Positions 8,317 to 16,629 of a stretch of DNA of 43,513 nt are shown piece by piece. Within the stretch, counting starts at the first letter, position 1, and each line of letters starts with the position of its first letter. Origin of the DNA: Betaproteobacteria bacterium (lineage in GTDB: Bacteria; Pseudomonadota; Gammaproteobacteria; Burkholderiales; Thiobacillaceae); NCBI GenBank assembly GCA_016219425.1, contig JACRNB010000003.1:1-43513 (forward strand). Reading direction: 5' to 3'. The notes beneath the pieces were generated by a model, which was not told where the DNA came from, searched no databases, and was given only the letters and a program-made list of their open reading frames with translations. Both the position numbers and the translations under genes were made by a program.

Positions 8317-8544
8317 ATGACTTCTTCTTATGTATTGCTGCTGTGGCTCACCCTGGCGAGCGGCCAGAGGCAGATCCTGTCGCACCAGAATTTCCCCTCG
8401 GAGCCGGCCTGCAAGGCCGCTGCCGTCACCCAGGTGGAAAAGCTGACGCAGCCGGGGAGAACGGTCCACTTCCAATGCCTGATCTCCCATGAAGAAGTGA
8501 CCGACGACCGGCTCGACGCCGACGGCAACCTCATTCAGAAATAG
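8317..8544 (+). CDS. Small uncharacterised protein
   Basis: A 75-residue protein with a hydrophobic start (SYVLLLWLTLASG). It has two Cys residues (in EPACKAA and FQCLIS) about 22 residues apart and an acidic tail. The Cys pair and hydrophobic N-terminus suggest an exported or membrane-anchored protein with a disulphide, but there is no clear cleavage site. I do not recognise the family. The ATG at 8317 has no strong Shine-Dalgarno. It sits alone between mfd and smc and converges on smc with a 12-base gap. The frame is free of repeats and has normal codon use, so it is probably real. Confidence 0.55.
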   Translation: MTSSYVLLLWLTLASGQRQILSHQNFPSEPACKAAAVTQVEKLTQPGRTVHFQCLISHEEVTDDRLDADGNLIQK

Positions 8545-8556
8545 GCCCTCTGGCGG

Positions 8557-11500
8557 TCACACCGCCATCCGCACCGCATCCTCCACATCCACCGCCACCG
8601 GGCGCGAGACGCCGGGCTCGGGCATGGTGACGCCGACCAGATGGGTGGCCATCTCCATGGTGATGCGGTTGTGGGTGATGAACAGGAACTGGGTCTGGTC
8701 CGACATCTTCTTCACCATGGCGCAGTAGCGCTCGGTATTGCTGTCGTCCAGAGGGGCGTCCACCTCGTCCAGCAGGCAGAACGGGGCGGGGTTGAGGCGG
8801 AAGAAGGCGAACACCAGCGAGAGCGCGGTCAAGGCCTTTTCGCCGCCGGAGAGCAACTGGATCGAGGCGTTCTTCTTGCCCGGCGGCTGCGCCATGACGG
8901 TGAGGCCGGCGTCCAGGATCTCCTCGCCGGTCAGCATGAGTTCCGCGTGGCCGCCGCCGAACAACTCCATGAACAGGCTCTGGAATTCGCGGCTGACCTT
9001 GTCGTAGGTGGCCCTCAGACGCGCGCGGGTCTCGGCGTCGATGCGGCGGATGGCGTCTTCCAGGGTATTGGCGGCGGTCTCCAGGTCGGCGGACTGGGCG
9101 TCGAGGTACTGCTTGCGTTCGTCGGCGACCTTGAGTTCGTCCAGGGCGGCCATGTTGACCGGACCCAGTTCCGTGATGCCGCGTTCCAGGCGATCCAGTT
9201 CGCCGCGCAGCCAGACGTCGCCGCGCGCGGTGATGCCGGCCTGCTCCGCCTGCGCCGCCAGGGCGGTCTCGTCCACGCCTTCCAGTTCCTCGTGGTAGCG
9301 GGCCTCTGAGAGGCGCGCCTCCTGGAGCTTGAGTTCCATGGCCTGAAAACGCTCGCGCAGGGGCTCCAGGGCATGCTCGATGCGCAGGCGTGCGGCGTCC
9401 TGTTCACGCAGGTTGAGGTTGGCGCCTTCCAGGCGTTCCCGCGCCGCGGTGAGGGCGGTCTCGGCAACGCGGCGTTGCGCCAGGGCGGCTTGCAGGGTGT
9501 CCTGGATGGGGGCCTCGTGCGCCTGTTCCAGTTCGGCTTGCAGGCGCGCCTGTTCCCGCGCCAGGTCTTGCAGGGACTGCTCGCCGCGCGCGGCGCGATC
9601 CGCCAGTTCCTGGATGCGGTTGCCCAGGGCGCGCACCTGGAAGGCGGCCTCTTGCGCCTCGCGCTCGGCGCTGCGCTGGGCCTCGCGCGCGGCCTGTACG
9701 CGCTGGTCCAGGGTCTGGCGCTTCTGGCGCGCCGCGTCCAGGCGTTCGCGTGCGGTTTCGAGTTGTTGTTCCGCGTCGTACTGGCGCTCGCCGGCCTGGT
9801 TCCAGGCGTCTTCCTCGGCGGCCATGAGGTCGTAGATCTCGTCCAGTTCCTTCTGCACCTGGGCGCGCCGTTCCGTCACCCGTTTCAGCGCCTCCTGGCC
9901 GCGCGCCACCTCGGCGCGCAACTGGCCGGCCTGGGCGTGGGCCTGCTGGATCTGCACTTGCAGGGCGTCCACCTGGCGGCGCGCGGTCTGGAGGGCCTCT
10001 TCGGCGCGCTGCACCTCGACGCTGGCCTGTTCCTGGCGGGCGCGGGCCTGGTCGCTTGCCTGTTCCAGGCGTTCGATCTCACGCGCACGGGCAAGCAGGC
10101 CGTGGTGGCCCTTCTCCGGGGCGTTGAAGGTGAGGGTGTCGCGGCTGACCCGGTGGCCTTCCCGGGTGGCGAAGTAGCCGCCGGGTGGGAGTTCTGTACG
10201 TCGCGCCACGGCGTAGGCCAGGGTGTCGGCGGCAAAGACCAGGGCGAGGCGGTCCGCCAGCAGGCGGACGACGAGGGCGGGGGTGGCGTGGATGAGGCCG
10301 GTGAGGGAGCGGAGGTTTTCTCCCTCCCCCCCCGGGGGAGGGCCGGGGTGAGGGAGCAACGGCGGCATAGTGGAGGGAGCGGCTATTGCATACGTCGCTC
10401 CCTCACCCCCAACCCCTCCCCCGGTGGGGGAGGGGAGCAGAAACTCAAACCTTCCTTCCGGCGGCTGCTCCAGCCACTCGTCGTGCACCTCCGCCGCCAG
10501 GGCGGCCATGGATTCGCCCAGCGCCGCCTCCACCGCCGTCTCCCAGCCCGGCTCGACGCGTAGCGTCTGCCACAGGCGTTGCACCCGTTCCAGGCCGGCG
10601 CGGGCAAGCCAGGAGGCGCCTTCCGACTCCTTCGCCTGGGCGGTCTCCTGCATACGTTTCAAGGCCGCGAGTTCGGCGTCGATGCGGTGCTGGTCGCGGT
10701 TGGCGTTGTCCAGGGACTGACGCGCCTGACGCAGGGCGATGTCCCGATCCGGCAGCTGGCTGCGGGCGTTGTCCAGGTACTCCTCCAGGCTGGCGGCGCG
10801 TTCTTCCAGGGCCTCCAGGTCCATCTGCTGGCGCTCCACATGGCTGAGATCCTGCGCGGCCAGCGCCTCCTTTTCCTGCATCAGACGCAGTTCGCGCGCC
10901 TTGTGCTGATCCAGCACCCGTTCGGCATGGGCGCGATGGGCGTCTTCCACCTGCATGGCCTGCTCGAACTGGGCCATCTCGCGCTGCACCACGGCCACGG
11001 CGGCCTGCGCCTCGCGCCAGGCGGCGTCGATCTCGGGGAAGGCCTCGCCCGCCATGGCGGCCCGTTCAGACAGGATCTCGGCCTGTTCCTCGGCCTGGGT
11101 CTGTTCCTCGCGGCGCTGGGCGGCCTCGGCGTGGAGCGCGGCGATCTCGTCCTGCACCGCCTGCCGGCGTCCGCCGTTGAGCCCGATTTCCTGCGCCAGA
11201 CGGTCGCGCGTGACGCCCAGGTGCTTGAGCTCCTGTTCCACCCGCGCCACCTCGGCGCTGGCCTCGTAGAACCCGGCCTGGGCGGTGTTGAGCCCTTCCG
11301 TGGCCTCGAACTGGGCCAGGCGCTGGGCCTCCAGTTCCGCCTCCAGGCGGCGCAGGTCGGCGGTCTTGGCCTCGATCTCGTTACGCGCCGCTTCCAGTTG
11401 CCGTTCCAGGTCCGCCTGGCGCACCTGGGCGTCGCGCCGGCGCACCAGCGAGAGGAAACGGGTCTTGAGGGTGCGATCCGCATCCAGGGCGAAGTAGCGC

Positions 11501-12147
11501 CGCGCCACCTCCGCCTGCACCGTGAGCTTTTCCAGTTGCCGCGCCAGTTCTTCGCGGATGTCGGCAACGCGGGCAAGGTTTTCGCGCGTGTCGCGCAGGC
11601 GGTATTCCGTCTCCTTGCGCCGTTCCTTGTACTTGGACACGCCCGCCGCCTCTTCCAGGAAGCCGCGCAGCTCCTCCGGCTTGGCGTCGATGATGCGGGA
11701 GATCATGCCCTGCTCGATGATGGCGTAGGCGTCGCCCCCCAGGCCGGTGCCCAGGAACAGGTCGGCCATGTCCTTCTTGCGCACCTGCACGTTGTTGATG
11801 TGGTAGCTGGAATCGCCCTGGCGCGTCAGCACGCGCTTGACCGAGATCTCGGCGTAGTGCGACCACTGGCCGGGGGCCTTGCCGTCGGTGTTGTCGAACA
11901 GAAGTTCCACCGAGGCGCGGGACGCCGGCTTGCGCCCGACCGAGCCGTTGAAGATGACGTCCTGCAAGGTCGCCCCGCGCAACTCGCGCGCCTTGGATTC
12001 ACCCAGCACCCAGCGCACGGCGTCGATCACGTTGGACTTGCCGCAGCCATTGGGGCCGACCACGCCGGTAAGCTGCGCGGTGGCGGGAATGGTCACCGGG
12101 TCCACGAAGGATTTGAAGCCGGCGATGTGGATGTGCTTGAGGCGCAA
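8557..12147 (-). CDS. smc: Chromosome segregation protein SMC, with a repeat-derived hinge insert
   Basis: A 1196-residue ATPase that condenses and organises the chromosome with ScpA/ScpB. The Walker A motif GPNGCGKS is at 31-38, long coiled coils flank a hinge at about 490-680, and the ABC signature LSGGEK is at ~1099-1104 with the Walker B/DEVD aspartate ~1127. I place the start at TTG 12147, giving MRLKHIHIAGFKSF as in other SMCs. An ATG-started version would add 33 residues and run into queF on the other strand. Residues ~571-609 lie in the hinge and are encoded by a C-rich composite repeat. They are Pro/Gly rich and absent from ordinary SMCs. No good ribosome-binding site precedes the TTG. 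Confidence 0.95.
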   Translation of the reverse strand: MRLKHIHIAGFKSFVDPVTIPATAQLTGVVGPNGCGKSNVIDAVRWVLGESKARELRGATLQDVIFNGSVGRKPASRASVELLFDNTDGKAPGQWSHYAEISVKRVLTRQGDSSYHINNVQVRKKDMADLFLGTGLGGDAYAIIEQGMISRIIDAKPEELRGFLEEAAGVSKYKERRKETEYRLRDTRENLARVADIREELARQLEKLTVQAEVARRYFALDADRTLKTRFLSLVRRRDAQVRQADLERQLEAARNEIEAKTADLRRLEAELEAQRLAQFEATEGLNTAQAGFYEASAEVARVEQELKHLGVTRDRLAQEIGLNGGRRQAVQDEIAALHAEAAQRREEQTQAEEQAEILSERAAMAGEAFPEIDAAWREAQAAVAVVQREMAQFEQAMQVEDAHRAHAERVLDQHKARELRLMQEKEALAAQDLSHVERQQMDLEALEERAASLEEYLDNARSQLPDRDIALRQARQSLDNANRDQHRIDAELAALKRMQETAQAKESEGASWLARAGLERVQRLWQTLRVEPGWETAVEAALGESMAALAAEVHDEWLEQPPEGRFEFLLPSPTGGGVGGEGATYAIAAPSTMPPLLPHPGPPPGGEGENLRSLTGLIHATPALVVRLLADRLALVFAADTLAYAVARRTELPPGGYFATREGHRVSRDTLTFNAPEKGHHGLLARAREIERLEQASDQARARQEQASVEVQRAEEALQTARRQVDALQVQIQQAHAQAGQLRAEVARGQEALKRVTERRAQVQKELDEIYDLMAAEEDAWNQAGERQYDAEQQLETARERLDAARQKRQTLDQRVQAAREAQRSAEREAQEAAFQVRALGNRIQELADRAARGEQSLQDLAREQARLQAELEQAHEAPIQDTLQAALAQRRVAETALTAARERLEGANLNLREQDAARLRIEHALEPLRERFQAMELKLQEARLSEARYHEELEGVDETALAAQAEQAGITARGDVWLRGELDRLERGITELGPVNMAALDELKVADERKQYLDAQSADLETAANTLEDAIRRIDAETRARLRATYDKVSREFQSLFMELFGGGHAELMLTGEEILDAGLTVMAQPPGKKNASIQLLSGGEKALTALSLVFAFFRLNPAPFCLLDEVDAPLDDSNTERYCAMVKKMSDQTQFLFITHNRITMEMATHLVGVTMPEPGVSRPVAVDVEDAVRMAV
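10322..10436. repeat. Complete C-rich composite repeat inside smc
   Basis: It has the same architecture as the element at 5811-5911: a C/G hairpin plus GGGGTGAGGGAGCAACG (10322-10361), a ~31-base spacer, then CGTCGCTCCCTCACCCCC and a second C/G hairpin to 10436. Read on the minus strand it encodes SMC residues ~571-609 (LPSPTGGGVGGEGAT ... LPHPGPPPGGEG). Confidence 0.88.
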
Positions 12148-12167
12148 GGGTTTTTGGGCGGGGTCCG

Positions 12168-12173
12168 TATAAT
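12168..12173 (+). promoter_or_regulatory. Possible -10 box for queF
   Basis: A perfect TATAAT lies 32 bases before the queF start codon, in the short divergent gap with smc. No good -35 hexamer is found at the right spacing, so this is only a candidate. Confidence 0.35.
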
Positions 12174-12205
12174 CCGCCGCGATTCTAACTGCCCCTTCCG
12201 CCGCC

Positions 12206-12625
12206 ATGCCGAGCCAGCCTTCCAAGCAACTGGAGACCTTCGACAACCCCCAGCCGGGCCGCGATTACCACATCCACATGGAGATCCCGGAGTTCACCTG
12301 CCTGTGCCCCAAGACCGGGCAGCCGGATTTCGCGGTGCTGTTCCTCGACTACATCCCCGACCAGCGTTGCGTGGAACTGAAGAGCCTCAAGCTCTACATC
12401 TGGTCGTTCCGCCAGGAAGGCCATTTCCACGAGGACGTCACCAATCGCATCCTGGATGATCTGGTGCGCGCCACCGAACCCCGCTTCATGCGCCTGACCG
12501 CCAAGTTCTATGTGCGCGGCGGCATCTTCACCAACGTGGTGGCGGAACACCGCAAGCCGGGCTGGGAACCCGCCCCCCGCGTGGAATTGACGCAGTTCGC
12601 GCAAAACTCCAACACGCGCGGTTAG
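12206..12625 (+). CDS. queF: NADPH-dependent 7-cyano-7-deazaguanine reductase QueF
   Basis: A 139-residue short-form (YkvM-type) QueF. It reduces preQ0 nitrile to preQ1 amine in queuosine biosynthesis, a tRNA wobble modification. The nucleophilic Cys34 lies in [10 protein letters not shown] together with Asp41. The QueF signature ELKSLKLY is at 57-64, followed by the conserved [10 protein letters not shown] segment. The length is normal for the unimodular class. It is divergent from smc, and no other queuosine genes are in the window. ATG 12206 lies 58 bases from the chosen smc start, leaving room for a divergent promoter. Confidence 0.96.
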   Translation: MPSQPSKQLETFDNPQPGRDYHIHMEIPEFTCLCPKTGQPDFAVLFLDYIPDQRCVELKSLKLYIWSFRQEGHFHEDVTNRILDDLVRATEPRFMRLTAKFYVRGGIFTNVVAEHRKPGWEPAPRVELTQFAQNSNTRG

Positions 12626-12691
12626 CGCGTTACGGTCAACGCCCGCCCCTCTCCATCCGTTTCGCAGGCCATCCCCTCCTCCCGGCGCCCC

Positions 12692-13708
12692 ATGACCTTC
12701 CTTGTGCGATTCCCGCTCATCCTGGCCTGCTTCTTCTGCCTGCCGGCCCATGCCGGGCCGGCCCTGAGCCCGCTCACGGAAAGCATCCTGCGCGGCGATG
12801 TGGCGGGGGTGCGCCAGGCCCTCGACGCCGGCGCCTCCCCCAATGCCCTGGACCCGGTACTGCGGCGTCCGCCCCTGATGCTGGCGGTCAGCCCGAGTTC
12901 CCATCCCGTGCCGGAACTGATAGACCTGCTTGCGGCGCGGGGAGCGAACCTGGAATACCGTGACCCGGACACCGGCCTTACCCCCCTGCTCGAATCCATG
13001 AACACCGGCAAGAATCGGGGGGTGTATGTGGATACGGACCTCCAGAGCGTGGCCGCCGTGGTGGCCCGCCTGCTGCGGCTGGGGACCAACCCAAACCAGG
13101 TTGATCTGAGGGGCCGCACCCCGCTGATGCAGGCCGCCCTGCTGAAACGCCCGGAAGTGGTGAGTGCGCTGCTCAAGGCCGGGGCGAAGGTGCAATCAGC
13201 GGACCTGGAAGGGGACACCGCGCTGATGTTCGCCGCCGCGGCGGACGATGCCGCCGCCGTGAAACTGCTCCTGGCCCAGTGCGAACGAACCGGCAACCGA
13301 CAATTGGCCGGGGTGCGCAACCTGCGGCGCGCCACCGCCCATCAGGTGGGGGTCAACACCGGCGCTTCGCAGGAAGTGCTGGCCTTGCTGACGGACCCCG
13401 CCGCCGCCGCTGTTCCGACGGACCCATCGGGCCGCGCGGTCCACCCGGCGGCGGCGGCGGAACCCAATCCTGCCGGCCCCGCCCGCAACAAATGGCTGAC
13501 CTCCGGACTCACCTCCGTGGCGGCCATCATCGGCGCGGCGGCCCATTCCCTGCATTCCGGCGAGCCGCGCCCGCGCAAACCCTTGCCCGCCGTTCCCGCC
13601 GCCGCCCTCCCGCCTGCGGCCACGCCAACGCCCCTGCCACCCCCCCCCGTCGTCCCCGCCCCTGCACGCAAACCCAATGGCGGCAAGGGCGACGCCCCCG
13701 CTCCCTGA
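12692..13708 (+). CDS. Exported ankyrin-repeat protein
   Basis: A 338-residue protein with a signal peptide (hydrophobic FLVRFPLILACFFCL, cleavage near PAHA/GP at ~20). At least four ankyrin repeats follow between ~30 and 200. Repeat signatures are GDVAGVRQALDAGASPNA, the TPLLESM segment, and RTPLMQAALLKRPEVVSAL. Residues ~215-338 are Ala/Pro rich with long proline runs and no recognised domain, probably a disordered tail. Ankyrin repeats bind proteins; the partner is unknown. A periplasmic location is predicted. The sugar kinase starts 9 bases downstream, so the two are probably co-transcribed. Confidence 0.85.
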   Translation: MTFLVRFPLILACFFCLPAHAGPALSPLTESILRGDVAGVRQALDAGASPNALDPVLRRPPLMLAVSPSSHPVPELIDLLAARGANLEYRDPDTGLTPLLESMNTGKNRGVYVDTDLQSVAAVVARLLRLGTNPNQVDLRGRTPLMQAALLKRPEVVSALLKAGAKVQSADLEGDTALMFAAAADDAAAVKLLLAQCERTGNRQLAGVRNLRRATAHQVGVNTGASQEVLALLTDPAAAAVPTDPSGRAVHPAAAAEPNPAGPARNKWLTSGLTSVAAIIGAAAHSLHSGEPRPRKPLPAVPAAALPPAATPTPLPPPPVVPAPARKPNGGKGDAPAP

Positions 13709-13717
13709 CCGACCCCC

Positions 13718-14986
13718 ATGTACCTCGGCCTGGATTTCGGCACCACCGGCGCTCGCGCCTGCGTCATCGCCCCCGGCGGCCAGATCGAGGACATGGCCCG
13801 CGTCGATCTCGGCGTTCTGCCTGAACACGAGGCCGCCGCCGCCTGGCGCGAGGGCCTGTTCAGCCTGATCGCCCAGATCCCGTCCGGCATGCGGCGACGC
13901 CTGGAGGCCCTGGCCATCGCCGGCACATCGGCCACCGTGCTGGCCTGCGACGAGGCCTTCAACTGCCTCCACCCCCCCCTGCCCTACCACGATGCCCGCG
14001 CCGCGGCGGAAGTCCCCGCCATTGCACGGGCCGCAGGTGCGGCCCACCCGGCGGCCATGGCCGCTTCCGGTCTGGCCAAGATCCTCTGGCTGAAGCGGCA
14101 TCTCGGCCCTGGTCGCGCCCGTCTGTTCCTGAATCAGGCCGACTGGCTGGCGGGCCTGCTCTCGGGTCGGGCCGCGAGCGATTGCCACAACGCCCTGAAG
14201 ATGGGCGTGGACCCGGAAACCTGCACCTGGCCGGAATGGGCGGCCTGGCTGGCGGACATCGACACCCTGCCCACCCCCGTGCGGCCCGGCGCGGGCCTGG
14301 GCCTGCTGGAGCGGCCCCGCGCACGCGAGCTGGGGGTGAACCCGGATTGCCTGGTGCGCGCGGGAACCACCGACAGCATCGCCGCCTTTCTCGCCACCGG
14401 CGTCAGCCAGCCGGGGGAGGCAGTGACCTCACTCGGTTCCACCCTGGTGTTGAAACTGGTCTCATCCACGCGCGTGGATGACGCCCGCCACGGCGTTTAC
14501 TCCCACTGGTTTGGCAGGCTGTGGCTGACCGGGGGGGCGTCCAATGCAGGCGGCGCGGTGCTGCGGCAGCACTTCAGCGACGATGAACTGGCGCAGCTCG
14601 CACACGAGATCGACCCGAGGCGCGACTGCGGGCTGGACTACTACCCTCTACCCCGCCCCGGCGAGCGTTTTCCGGTCAACGACCCGGCCCTGCCGCCGCG
14701 CCTGGAACCGCGCCCGCCGACGCGGGCCGAGTTCCTGCACGGCATGCTGGAGGGTCTGGCGCGCATCGAGGCGCGCGGCTATCGCCTGCTGGCCGAATTG
14801 GGGGCCACCCCCGCGACGCAGGTCGTCAGCGCCGGCGGCGGCGCCCGCAACCCCGCCTACACCCGCCTGCGCGAGCGCCTTCTGGGCGTGCCCGTGCGCG
14901 CGGCGCAGGAGCATGAAGCCTGCTATGGCGCGGCGCGGCTGGCGCGCCATGGAACCGATCTGTTTTCGGGAGAGCGCGATGTCTGA
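13718..14986 (+). CDS. FGGY-family carbohydrate kinase (D-ribulokinase-like)
   Basis: A 422-residue kinase of the FGGY/actin-fold family, shorter than xylulokinase or glycerol kinase (about 500). The phosphate-1 loop LDFGTTGAR is at 5-13. The catalytic base candidate is Asp219 in RAGTTDSIAA, and the adenosine site GGGARNP lies near 370. The small size and the motif spacing resemble the D-ribulose kinase group described in cyanobacteria and plants, but the sugar cannot be fixed from sequence. It overlaps the next gene by 8 bases and follows the ankyrin gene, so it lies mid-operon. Confidence 0.85.
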   Translation: MYLGLDFGTTGARACVIAPGGQIEDMARVDLGVLPEHEAAAAWREGLFSLIAQIPSGMRRRLEALAIAGTSATVLACDEAFNCLHPPLPYHDARAAAEVPAIARAAGAAHPAAMAASGLAKILWLKRHLGPGRARLFLNQADWLAGLLSGRAASDCHNALKMGVDPETCTWPEWAAWLADIDTLPTPVRPGAGLGLLERPRARELGVNPDCLVRAGTTDSIAAFLATGVSQPGEAVTSLGSTLVLKLVSSTRVDDARHGVYSHWFGRLWLTGGASNAGGAVLRQHFSDDELAQLAHEIDPRRDCGLDYYPLPRPGERFPVNDPALPPRLEPRPPTRAEFLHGMLEGLARIEARGYRLLAELGATPATQVVSAGGGARNPAYTRLRERLLGVPVRAAQEHEACYGAARLARHGTDLFSGERDV

Positions 14987-15482
14987 ACTGTGCTGCGAGT
15001 GCCGCGCGCCCTGTTCCTGGTCGCCGGATACCGGCGATGCCGCCGCAAGGCTAACCATGCAGCGCGAGGCAATGCTGGTGCTGAACGCGGTCAACCACAT
15101 GGAAGGCCAGCGCGAACTGGAATCAGGCGGTGCGGAGAATCGGCGGCTGGAGCGGGTGGAGGCGAAACTGGATCTGGCGCTGTACCTGCTGGCCAGGGGT
15201 CTGGCGGCTGGCGCGCCCGCCACGCCAAGACCGATACGGCTGGAGGCGTCGAAGGTGGAGTGGGAAGACGCCTCGCCCCCGGCCATGGGGGCTGCGGTGG
15301 TGCTGGAAGTGGTCTTGTCGGACAGCCTGCCCTTGCCGGTGCGTCTGCCCGGCGAGGCCTCGGCGGCGCGGGACGGTGTGGCGCGGATGCGGTTTTCCGG
15401 CTTTATCCCGGAACTGGAAGATGCCCTGTACCAGTTCATCTTCCGACGGCATCGCCAGGCGATCCGCTCCCGCGGCAACTGA
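14979..15482 (+). CDS. Atypical PilZ-domain protein (cyclic di-GMP receptor family)
   Basis: A 167-residue protein. The N-terminus carries several Cys residues (ELCCECRAPC), followed by a helix (residues ~30-75). The C-terminal ~95 residues fit the atypical PilZ fold: a PIRL strand, strands around VVLEVVLSDSLPLPVRL, and a final helix EDALYQFIFRRHRQAIR. Atypical PilZ proteins often lack the usual RxxxR c-di-GMP site, and I see no clear RxxxR/DxSxxG pair, so binding is uncertain. Its ATG lies inside the kinase gene, an 8-base overlap implying translational coupling. The Cys-rich N-terminus could bind metal. Confidence 0.7.
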   Translation: MSELCCECRAPCSWSPDTGDAAARLTMQREAMLVLNAVNHMEGQRELESGGAENRRLERVEAKLDLALYLLARGLAAGAPATPRPIRLEASKVEWEDASPPAMGAAVVLEVVLSDSLPLPVRLPGEASAARDGVARMRFSGFIPELEDALYQFIFRRHRQAIRSRGN

Positions 15483-15490
15483 GCGCGTCC

Positions 15491-15557
15491 TGTAGCGCCG
15501 GCATTCTTGCCGGCTCTTTCCGGAGCGCCACATGCCGGCAGGGATGCCGGCGCTACA
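15491..15557. repeat. REP hairpin pair between PilZ gene and rluB
   Basis: GTAGCGCCGGCA...TGCCGGC (ending 15514) faces an inverted copy GCCGGCA...ATGCCGGCGCTAC (15534-15556). It carries GTAG/CTAC ends and two hairpins head to head. It lies between two convergent gene ends and could serve as a bidirectional terminator or mRNA stabiliser. Confidence 0.85.
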
Positions 15558-15561
15558 GCCT

Positions 15562-16494
15562 CTATTCCTTGTCCTCGCGCAAGCGCAGACGGCGGCGGTA
15601 GGGGTGGCCGATACGGGAGGGAGCGGCGCTGCCTTCGGGTTCCGCGCGCTCTTCCGGGTCCGGCATGTCGCGGGGAGGTGCGGAATCCGGCTTCTCCAGG
15701 TTGCACCAGCGCATGAGGCTGTGCACCTCGTCTTCCGGCATCTCTTCGCGCATGCCGCGCTTGAGTCGGGGCGGCAGGGCGACCGGGCCGAAACGCACAC
15801 GGATAAGGCGGCTGACGGTCATGCCGATGGCCTCCATGATGCGACGCACCTCGCGGTTGCGGCCTTCACGGATGACCAGGCGATACCACTGGTTCACGCC
15901 CTCGCCGCCGGCGGGGACGATGCTTTCGATGTTGGCGATGCCGTCATCGAGCTGCACGCCCTTGACCAGGAGGTCCATCTTTTCCGCATCCAGCGCGCCC
16001 AGCAGGCGCACGGCGTATTCCCGTTCCACCTCGTAGCGCGGGTGCGAGAGGCGTTCCGCCAGATCGCCGCTGGTGGTGAAGATGAGCAGGCCTTCGGTGT
16101 TGAAATCCAGGCGACCGACGCTGATCCAGCGCCCGTTGCGCACCGTCGGCAGACCGGCGAACACGGAGGGGCGCCCTTCCGGGTCTTCGCGCGAGACGAT
16201 CTCGCCTTCCGGCTTGTGGTAGATGAGGACGCGCGGAATCTGCTGTTTCCAGGGCAGGCGCACGACCCGACCATTGACCTTGACGAGGTCGGTGGGCTTG
16301 ACGCGGTCCCCCACCTTGGCGGGTTCGCCGTTGATGCTGACGCGACCGGATTCGATCAGGACTTCCATGTCCCGGCGCGAGCCGATGCCGGCGCCCGCCA
16401 ATAGTTTGTGCAGCTTTTCGCTGCGGTCTTCGAGGTCTTCGGGGCGGGTCTTGAGAGGACGACCCAGAAAGGAATAACGAGGCATATCTTTCAC
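15562..16494 (-). CDS. rluB: 23S rRNA pseudouridine synthase RluB
   Basis: A 310-residue enzyme of the RsuA family that converts U2605 (E. coli numbering) of 23S rRNA to pseudouridine. An S4 RNA-binding domain (KLHKLLAGAGIGSRRDMEVLI, ~28-48) precedes the catalytic domain. Catalytic Asp130 is in VGRLDFNTEGLL, and the KPEG and REGRNREVRR motifs follow. The tail is basic and Pro rich, as is common in RluB. The first codon may be GTG 16494 or ATG 16485 (MPRYSF); neither has a strong ribosome-binding site. The usual scpB partner is absent, and the gene instead follows the Crp/Fnr regulator. Confidence 0.92.
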   Translation of the reverse strand: MKDMPRYSFLGRPLKTRPEDLEDRSEKLHKLLAGAGIGSRRDMEVLIESGRVSINGEPAKVGDRVKPTDLVKVNGRVVRLPWKQQIPRVLIYHKPEGEIVSREDPEGRPSVFAGLPTVRNGRWISVGRLDFNTEGLLIFTTSGDLAERLSHPRYEVEREYAVRLLGALDAEKMDLLVKGVQLDDGIANIESIVPAGGEGVNQWYRLVIREGRNREVRRIMEAIGMTVSRLIRVRFGPVALPPRLKRGMREEMPEDEVHSLMRWCNLEKPDSAPPRDMPDPEERAEPEGSAAPSRIGHPYRRRLRLREDKE

Positions 16495-16578
16495 TTAGGT
16501 AGAGCTCTGTTGGCGTTATCGGCGTTCTGCGTAAAAACTTGAACCAATAGATGGGGGTGGTATGACGGGGTTGGCTGC

Positions 16579-16611
16579 CGGGCGGAAGCCAGGGTCTGGG
16601 GACCCCGCCCG
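16579..16611 (-). terminator. GC-rich stem-loop after the Crp/Fnr gene
   Basis: CGGGCGG (16579-16585) pairs with CCGCCCG (16605-16611), with further pairing inside. It lies just after the Crp/Fnr stop and before rluB. There is no U tract, so it may be an attenuator or a Rho-assisted site rather than an intrinsic terminator. Confidence 0.35.
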
Positions 16612-16629
16612 AACGTGAGAGTTCCTTGG

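Noticed and set aside
12147-12246. Longer SMC N-terminus from an upstream ATG
   Set aside because: The added 33 residues do not fit SMC proteins, which begin near RLKHI, and the extension would overlap queF.
10579-12459. Plus-strand frame of 626 residues
   Set aside because: Antisense of smc and out of frame with queF; no family motifs.
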